Shown here piece by piece: positions 44,688 through 49,568 of a stretch of 49,568 bases of DNA; the stretch's first letter is position 1, and each line of letters begins with the position of its first letter. The notes under the pieces are model-generated. The model was given only the letters and a program-made list of their open reading frames with translations, made no database searches and was not told the origin of the DNA. Where the stretch lies: positions 1 through 49,568 of the forward strand of contig NZ_MKIE01000011.1 of assembly GCF_001855385.1 (NCBI RefSeq), in the 5' to 3' direction. Source of the stretch: Andreesenia angusta (lineage in GTDB: Bacteria; Bacillota; Clostridia; Tissierellales; Gottschalkiaceae). The position numbers and the translations under genes were made by a program.

Positions 44688-45197
44688 TTAGACCAAAAAA
44701 TTATACTTTCTAAGCTCGTCCATCATCTTCTCGAAAGTCTCCTCGTTTGGGACTTCCACTGTATGGATGTGTATCCCTTCTGTAAGAGCTGAAAGCGGCT
44801 CTATGTCCTGCTTTGATATCCTATCCATAAAGTCCACCAAGTCCTCTTTGCAGTTTATATTTAAATTTCCCACTATCTCCCCGTATACAGGATGCTCTAC
44901 CACTACGTCTATTATCCTGGCTCCATAGTCCAGCATTATGCCAAGTTCGTCTGCAAGCCCTTCCCTAGAGTGCTTTACAGCCACCTTTTTCAATAGATTG
45001 TTCTCCGAAGGCTTTATTATTATGTATCCATTCGGAGTGGCTATAACCGGTAGCCCTTCTGCTCTGAGTATTGCTATATCCTGTACGATAACCTGCCTTG
45101 AGACTCCAAATAGCTTGGCAAGCTCTGTACCCTTAAGCGGACCTTCGCTTTTATTTAGCTCTTCCCCTATGCATCTTCTTCTTTCCTCTGTGTTCAA
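44688..45197 (-). CDS. niaR: Niacin-responsive repressor NiaR (YrxA family)
   Basis: A 169-residue regulator with an N-terminal winged helix-turn-helix (GTELAKLFGVSRQVIVQDIAILR, cited part LFGVSRQVIVQDI) and a C-terminal 3H domain with the three histidine motifs KHSREGL, VEHPVYGEI and IHIHTVEV that bind metal and niacin. Family members repress NAD synthesis and niacin uptake genes. The start is TTG 45197 with GAGGTG six bases upstream. Its place after nadABC implies autoregulation through the nadA promoter. Confidence 0.93.
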   Translation of the reverse strand: MNTEERRRCIGEELNKSEGPLKGTELAKLFGVSRQVIVQDIAILRAEGLPVIATPNGYIIIKPSENNLLKKVAVKHSREGLADELGIMLDYGARIIDVVVEHPVYGEIVGNLNINCKEDLVDFMDRISKQDIEPLSALTEGIHIHTVEVPNEETFEKMMDELRKYNFLV

Positions 45198-45208
45198 ACT
45201 TCTCACCT

Positions 45209-46042
45209 CTAGACTATATTTAGCGATATATCTATGCTTTTCGCTGAATGAGTAAGGGCTCCAACCGATATTATATCCACCCCTGTCTGCGCTATGTTGA
45301 CTATATTCTCCTCGCTTATATTCCCCGAAGCCTCTAGCACTGCTCTTCCCTTGTTTATTGAGACGGCCATTCTCATGTCCTCAAGCGTCATATTGTCAAG
45401 CATGATTATATCCGCCTTCGCCTTTAGGGCCTCTTTCAGCTGATCCAAACTCTCTACTTCAACCTCAACTGTTATTGTGTGGGACACTTCTGCTCTGACC
45501 CTCTTGACCGCTTCCTCTATGCTCCCCACAGCCTTTATGTGATTGTCTTTTATCATCACCGAGTCCGAAAGGCTGTACCTGTGGTTGTAGCAACCGCTTA
45601 TCTTGACGGCGTACTTTTCAAGCAGCCTAAGCCCAGGCGTAGTCTTTCTGGTGTCCGATATCCTCACAGGGTAGTCCTCTACAAGGCTTGAGAGAGTGTA
45701 ACCCATAGTCGAGATCCCCGACATCCTCTGGAGGAAATTGAGCGCAACTCGCTCTCCTTTGAGTATACTTATAAGCCTTCCTTTTATGACTGCTACTTCC
45801 TCCCCGCTCTGAACTATATCTCCGTCGGACTTTTTAAACTCCACCTCTATTTCCTCGTCTACCATCTCGAAAACCCATTTAAGCACATCTAGCCCTGATA
45901 CTATCCCAAATTCCTTGAATATAACCGACGCTTCTCCCATGCTCTCCCTGTCTAGAAGGTAGTCGTTTGTATTGTCTATCCCGTTTATGTCCTCAAGTAT
46001 TGCAACCTCTATTATCTTGTTTACAGCTAGTTTATTTAACAT
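45209..46042 (-). CDS. nadC: Nicotinate-nucleotide pyrophosphorylase (carboxylating)
   Basis: A 277-residue enzyme with TRKTTPGLRLLEKYAV (cited part RKTTPGLRLLEKY), the SDSVMIKDNH motif and a C-terminal VDIISVGALTHS phosphate-binding segment. It converts quinolinate and PRPP to nicotinate mononucleotide. ATG 46042 has GGGGAG seven bases upstream and overlaps the nadB stop by 7 nt, so they are coupled. Confidence 0.96.
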   Translation of the reverse strand: MLNKLAVNKIIEVAILEDINGIDNTNDYLLDRESMGEASVIFKEFGIVSGLDVLKWVFEMVDEEIEVEFKKSDGDIVQSGEEVAVIKGRLISILKGERVALNFLQRMSGISTMGYTLSSLVEDYPVRISDTRKTTPGLRLLEKYAVKISGCYNHRYSLSDSVMIKDNHIKAVGSIEEAVKRVRAEVSHTITVEVEVESLDQLKEALKAKADIIMLDNMTLEDMRMAVSINKGRAVLEASGNISEENIVNIAQTGVDIISVGALTHSAKSIDISLNIV

Positions 46043-47529
46043 ATCATTTCTCCCCTCTCTATATAATGTGCTCCCAGACTCTCTTTCCTGCACTTTGCAG
46101 AATAGGCCACAAGCTTAGCCACAGTTATCATATTCAGGATTTCATTGTACTCAACCGTGCAGGACTCTCTGCCTAAAAGCGAACTTTCTAAGGATTTAAG
46201 CTCCTCTATCGCCTCAGATATTCCCATGTCGGTTCTAACTATCCCGAGTTTAGACTCCATGATATTTTTAACTAAAGCTCTCTTTTGATTGTAGAACTCC
46301 GAGCCTAGTTCATCACCCTGTACTTCTCCACGTCCTTCAATTTCTTGCTCTTCGAAAGACAGTTTTTCAAGCTTGTTTATATTTTGAGCTATCCTGTTTG
46401 CAAAGACTATCCCCTCCAAAAGGGAATTGCTTGCGAGCCTGTTCCCTCCGTGCACCCCTGTACAGGCACACTCTCCGCAGGCGTAGAGTCCGGTTATATT
46501 AGTATTACCCATTAGATCGGTTTCTATTCCGCCCATTATATAGTGCTCTGCGGGCCTGACCTCTATCAAGTCCCTGGAGATATCTATCCCCACCCTCAGG
46601 CAGTTTTCATATATTGTCGGGAATCTGTTTTTTAGATGCTCCTCGCTTTCGTGCCTTATATCCAAGTATACTTTTCTGCCCTCAGACAGCTCTCTGTATA
46701 TTCCACGTGAAACAATATCTCTAGGGGCAAGCTCACCCATCTCATGGTAATTGTCCATAAACCTAATGCCGTTTTCATTTATCAGCTTGGCTCCTTCCCC
46801 TCTCAGAGACTCCGAAATCAAGAATCTCTTGCTTTCACTCTCCAGATAAAAAGAAGTTGGATGGAACTGTATAAACTCCATGTCCTTGACTTTCGCCCCT
46901 GATCTATAGGCTATGGCTATCCCATCGCCTGTGGCTTCAGCTGAGTTCGTGGTGTTCAAGTAAAGCTCTCCTATCCCGCCTGTGGCCAAGACAAGATGAT
47001 CTGTTTCTACTTCGAAGTATCTCCCCGACTTTGATATGAGCTTGACTCCAGCGACTCTTTCGCCTTCTTCTACTATCTCTGTGACCATTGTGTCTTCTAG
47101 AATCTCTATATTCTCTCTCTGGCGCGCCGTCTCCGCAATAGTCTCCACTATTTCTCGGCCCGTTCTGTCCTTTACGTAGAGAATCGTATTTTCGCTATGT
47201 CCACCCTCTCTGGTGTACTTCAGCTCCCCGTTCTCGTCTCTTTCAAAGTTCACCCCAAGCTCTATCAGTTTCTGTATGTTTTCCCTTGAGTCCTCTTCTA
47301 TCGCCTTCACAGCCTCTTTTTTGTTGTAGTACGAGCCCGCCTTCACAGTGTCACTGAAATGGCTGTCTTTGTATATGCAGCTCACTATGCCACCTTGGGC
47401 AAGGGGTGTGTTCCCGCTGAACACCTTGGACTTTGAAACCAGAAGCACGCTTTTCTTCTCTATGTTTATGGCTGTGAAAAGCCCTGCTATCCCTGTTCCG
47501 ACTACTATAACGTCATAGTGACTTTTCAA
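46036..47529 (-). CDS. nadB: L-aspartate oxidase
   Basis: A 497-residue flavoprotein with FAD motif VVGTGIAGLFTAINI, the QFHPTSFYLES active-site segment, RGEGAKLINENG and YACGECACTGVHGGNRLASNSLLEG (cited in part GGNRLASNSLLEG). It oxidises aspartate to iminoaspartate, using fumarate as acceptor in anaerobes. The start is TTG with AGGAGA nine bases upstream. It follows nadA by 14 nt. Confidence 0.96.
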   Translation of the reverse strand: MKSHYDVIVVGTGIAGLFTAINIEKKSVLLVSKSKVFSGNTPLAQGGIVSCIYKDSHFSDTVKAGSYYNKKEAVKAIEEDSRENIQKLIELGVNFERDENGELKYTREGGHSENTILYVKDRTGREIVETIAETARQRENIEILEDTMVTEIVEEGERVAGVKLISKSGRYFEVETDHLVLATGGIGELYLNTTNSAEATGDGIAIAYRSGAKVKDMEFIQFHPTSFYLESESKRFLISESLRGEGAKLINENGIRFMDNYHEMGELAPRDIVSRGIYRELSEGRKVYLDIRHESEEHLKNRFPTIYENCLRVGIDISRDLIEVRPAEHYIMGGIETDLMGNTNITGLYACGECACTGVHGGNRLASNSLLEGIVFANRIAQNINKLEKLSFEEQEIEGRGEVQGDELGSEFYNQKRALVKNIMESKLGIVRTDMGISEAIEELKSLESSLLGRESCTVEYNEILNMITVAKLVAYSAKCRKESLGAHYIERGEMIC

Positions 47530-47543
47530 ATTTCAACATCTCC

Positions 47544-48449
47544 TCAACTTAATTTCAGCATATCGTCTAGGCTCTTCTCCGCTCTAACCCTTATGTCCTC
47601 ATCCAAGACTATCTCTTCTCTTCCATACTTAAGCGCATCCCTTATATCCTCTAATGTGGTTTTTTTCATATTAGGGCATATGAGCGACGGTGAGAGCAGC
47701 TTGAAGCTCTTGTCTGGGTTGTCGTTTTGAAGCTTGTGCATTACCCCCATCTCTGTTCCAATAATTATCTCTCTGCTGTCCGAGTTTTTAGCATAGCTTA
47801 TTATCTGTGAAGTACTTCCTACAAAGTCAGCCATATCAGCTATCTCAGACGAGCATTCCGGATGAACCAGTATAGGGCTTTCCGGATATAGCTCTCTTAT
47901 CTTTAAGACCTCTTCCCTCTTTATCCTGTTGTGCGTCACGCAGTATCCGTCGTACAGTATAAACTCCTTCTCCGGTATCATCTTGGCTATATACCCTCCA
48001 AGGCATTTATCTGGAACGAATAGTATTTTGTCGCTCTCCAAACTTCTAGCTATCTTCAGCGCATTGGCCGAAGTGCAGCATATATCGCTCTCTGCCTTTA
48101 CATCGGCCGATGAGTTCACATAGCACATAACTGGAACTCCTGGGTTCTCCGCCTTGAAAGCTCTTAACTTGTCTATATCTATCATATCTGCCATAGGGCA
48201 TCCAGCGTCGCTTGCTGGAAGCAGCACCGTCTTTTCCGGAGAAAGTATCTTGGCGCTCTCTGCCATAAAGCGCACTCCCGAGAGCACTATTGTCCTCTGC
48301 TCGCTCTCTTTTCCTACCTGGCTCAGCTTTAGGGAATCTCCCACTACATCTGCTATGTCCTGTATTTCAGGTATCTGATAGTTGTGAGCTAGTATTATAG
48401 CATCTCTCTCTTTTTTCAGTTCCATTATTTCATCTAATATGTTTTTCAA
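47544..48449 (-). CDS. nadA: Quinolinate synthase
   Basis: A 301-residue [4Fe-4S] enzyme with LAHNYQIPEIQDIAD at the N-terminus, the conserved CYVNSSADVKA segment with the first cluster Cys, VHPECSSEI with the second, and a final Cys in LICPNMKKTTLEDI. It condenses iminoaspartate with dihydroxyacetone phosphate. The start is TTG with GAGGAG upstream. It is first in the operon. Confidence 0.96.
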   Translation of the reverse strand: MKNILDEIMELKKERDAIILAHNYQIPEIQDIADVVGDSLKLSQVGKESEQRTIVLSGVRFMAESAKILSPEKTVLLPASDAGCPMADMIDIDKLRAFKAENPGVPVMCYVNSSADVKAESDICCTSANALKIARSLESDKILFVPDKCLGGYIAKMIPEKEFILYDGYCVTHNRIKREEVLKIRELYPESPILVHPECSSEIADMADFVGSTSQIISYAKNSDSREIIIGTEMGVMHKLQNDNPDKSFKLLSPSLICPNMKKTTLEDIRDALKYGREEIVLDEDIRVRAEKSLDDMLKLS

Positions 48450-48483
48450 TTTGCCATCTCCTCGCTGTTAATATAGCTGTCTT

Positions 48484-48526
48484 GTCACCTGTATATAAAT
48501 ATATCATAGCGCATATTTCTAGGCAA
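48484..48526 (-). promoter_or_regulatory. nad operon promoter with candidate NiaR site
   Basis: On the minus strand TTGCCT (48526-48521), 17-nt spacer, TATATT (48503-48498), followed at about +1 to +5 by TACAGGTGAC (48493-48484). A CAGGTG/CACCTG core recalls NiaR operators, but I cannot confirm the consensus from sequence alone. Confidence 0.5.
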
Positions 48527-48596
48527 TATATCTCTGATCTATTTAATTTAAAAAATCCGGAATAGCTGATATAATCTTTATAGAAAGAGGTGTATT

Positions 48597-49334
48597 ATGA
48601 GAAATATAAAAATTGTAGTTGAATATGATGGAGGAAGATATAGCGGCTGGCAGCGCCTTAAAGACAGCGACAATACTATACAGGGGAAGCTGGAGCGGGT
48701 TATCTCCGAGATGGTCGGGGCTGAAACCGAGATAACTGGTTCTGGAAGGACAGACGCAGGAGTCCATGCTAGAAACCAAGTGGCAAACTTCAAGACAAAA
48801 TCTGATATGGATGTGCTGGAAATGAGAAGTTATCTAAACACCTATCTTCCTAGAGATATAGTCGTGAAGTCCGTGGAAGACGTCGGCGAAAGATACCATT
48901 CCAGGTACAATGCTGTATCTAAAAAGTACAGCTACTATATCTGGAACGGCGATGTGCCTTCTGCCTTCAACAGAAAATACTCTTATTACGTGGAGAAGCC
49001 TCTGAATCTGGATGATATGAGAAGTGCCGCCTCTAAGTTTGTGGGCACTCATGACTTTCTAGGCTTTTCATCGCTTAAGAAGAGCAAGAAGTCCACTGTG
49101 CGGACTATCTCGGAGCTAAGTGTACATTTAGACGGCGATATGGTCAGAATAGACTTTGTAGGAGACGGATTCCTCTACAATATGGTCAGAATTATAACCG
49201 GAAGCCTTCTAGAGATAGGTCTGGGCGAAAAGGATATCTCTCATATAGATAAAGTTTTTAGCTCCAATATTCGAGCTTCAGCCGGAATTACAGTTCCCGC
49301 TCAGGGGCTTTTTCTAGAACAGGTCTATTACTAA
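48597..49334 (+). CDS. truA: tRNA pseudouridine synthase A
   Basis: A 245-residue enzyme with YDGGRYSGWQ at the N-terminus and the catalytic motif GSGRTDAGVHA, with Asp53 as nucleophile, then FVGDGFLYNMVRIITG near the C-terminus. It makes pseudouridine at positions 38-40 of tRNAs. AGAGGTG lies six bases before the ATG, and a TATAAT -10 lies about 25 nt upstream. It is alone, divergent from nadA. Confidence 0.97.
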   Translation: MRNIKIVVEYDGGRYSGWQRLKDSDNTIQGKLERVISEMVGAETEITGSGRTDAGVHARNQVANFKTKSDMDVLEMRSYLNTYLPRDIVVKSVEDVGERYHSRYNAVSKKYSYYIWNGDVPSAFNRKYSYYVEKPLNLDDMRSAASKFVGTHDFLGFSSLKKSKKSTVRTISELSVHLDGDMVRIDFVGDGFLYNMVRIITGSLLEIGLGEKDISHIDKVFSSNIRASAGITVPAQGLFLEQVYY

Positions 49335-49390
49335 ATATCTGGATTGATAAATAAGCTATAGAGATTACAAACCACGAAGCCAAAAGCATA

Positions 49391-49435
49391 AAAAAGACAT
49401 GTTGCAGATGAAGTCCATCTATAACATGTCTTTTT
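49391..49435. terminator. Bidirectional terminator between truA and 5S rRNA
   Basis: AAAAAGACATGTT pairs with AACATGTCTTTTT (13 bp), with an inner AGATG/CATCT stem. It can end both truA and the leftward rRNA operon. Confidence 0.9.
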
Positions 49436-49470
49436 ATATTGTATGTATGCTTATTCAAAAAATAAAAAAC

Positions 49471-49568
49471 CAGCGACGTCCTACTCTCCCAGGTCGCTTC
49501 CAACCAAGTACCATCGGCGCTGAAGGGCTTAACTTCTGTGTTCGGTATGGGAACAGGTGTGACCCCTT
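49471..49568 (-). rRNA. rrf: 5S ribosomal RNA, 3' part (partial)
   Basis: On the minus strand the sequence reads through conserved 5S segments (GTTCCCATACCGAACACAGAAG, cited part CCCATACCGAACACAGAAG; TTAAGCCCTTCAGCGCCGATGG, cited part AAGCCCTTCAGCGCCGATGG; GAGAGTAGGACG). About 98 nt of the usual 115-120 are present and the 5' end lies beyond the right edge. A TTTTTT run follows the 3' end. Confidence 0.95.

Overview
The window is a low-to-mid GC Firmicutes chromosome segment, most likely from an anaerobic amino-acid- or purine-fermenting member of the Clostridia. The evidence is BofA, a Bacillus-type long SRP RNA, NiaR, two-subunit glycine decarboxylase (GcvPA/GcvPB), strong AGGAGG ribosome sites with many TTG starts, and TTGACA/TATAAT promoters. 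It begins inside a leftward 16S rRNA gene and ends inside a leftward 5S rRNA gene, so it is the segment between two rRNA operons and looks like an assembly contig broken at the rRNA repeats. Most genes are on the minus strand, co-oriented with both rRNA operons.

Layout. 1-430: 16S 5' end and tandem rrn promoters. 0.5-4.4 kb: small membrane protein, bofA, an unknown gene, recR, ybaB, dnaX. 4.4-9.7 kb: an orphan StiP-like phosphoribosyltransferase/PELOTA protein and two chemoreceptors. 9.8-18.8 kb: a sulfur-assimilation operon read leftward as sulfite reductase, cysC, aprA, aprB, an Ssu-type ABC transporter, cysD, cysN. 18.9-19.3 kb: SRP RNA and tRNA-Ser. 19.4-24.9 kb: a HAD protein, bioY-bioB with a BirA-type operator facing a small membrane gene, and a lipoprotein/response regulator/kinase operon. 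25-31.7 kb: gcvT, gcvH, gcvPA, gcvPB, a selenoprotein, lipB, lipA. 31.7-37.3 kb: thrC-thrB-ACT divergent from hom-lysC. 37.4-40.5 kb: tadA, tRNA-Arg, a D,D-carboxypeptidase, serS. 40.8-43.6 kb: purine permease and guanine deaminase. 43.6-48.5 kb: nadA-nadB-nadC-niaR and an orphan PTS-EIIC-like membrane protein. 48.6-49.3 kb: truA.

The most notable item is a 95-residue gene at 26565..26852 that ordinary gene calling misses because codon 31 is an in-frame TGA. It has a perfect Shine-Dalgarno, reads cleanly on both sides of the TGA, gives a Cys-x-x-Sec motif, and carries a SECIS-like hairpin 19 nt after the TGA. It lies between the glycine decarboxylase genes and the lipoate genes, so a redox role around dihydrolipoyl-H-protein is a reasonable, unproven hypothesis.

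The order serS, dac, tadA, tRNA-Ser, SRP RNA, dnaX, ybaB, recR, bofA, rrn is the well-known origin-proximal order of Bacillus and relatives. Here it is kept in order and strand but split by two large blocks of metabolic genes. The genes together supply C1 and one-carbon flow (glycine cleavage, lipoate), cysteine sulfur, biotin, NAD and aspartate-family amino acids, plus purine uptake and deamination.
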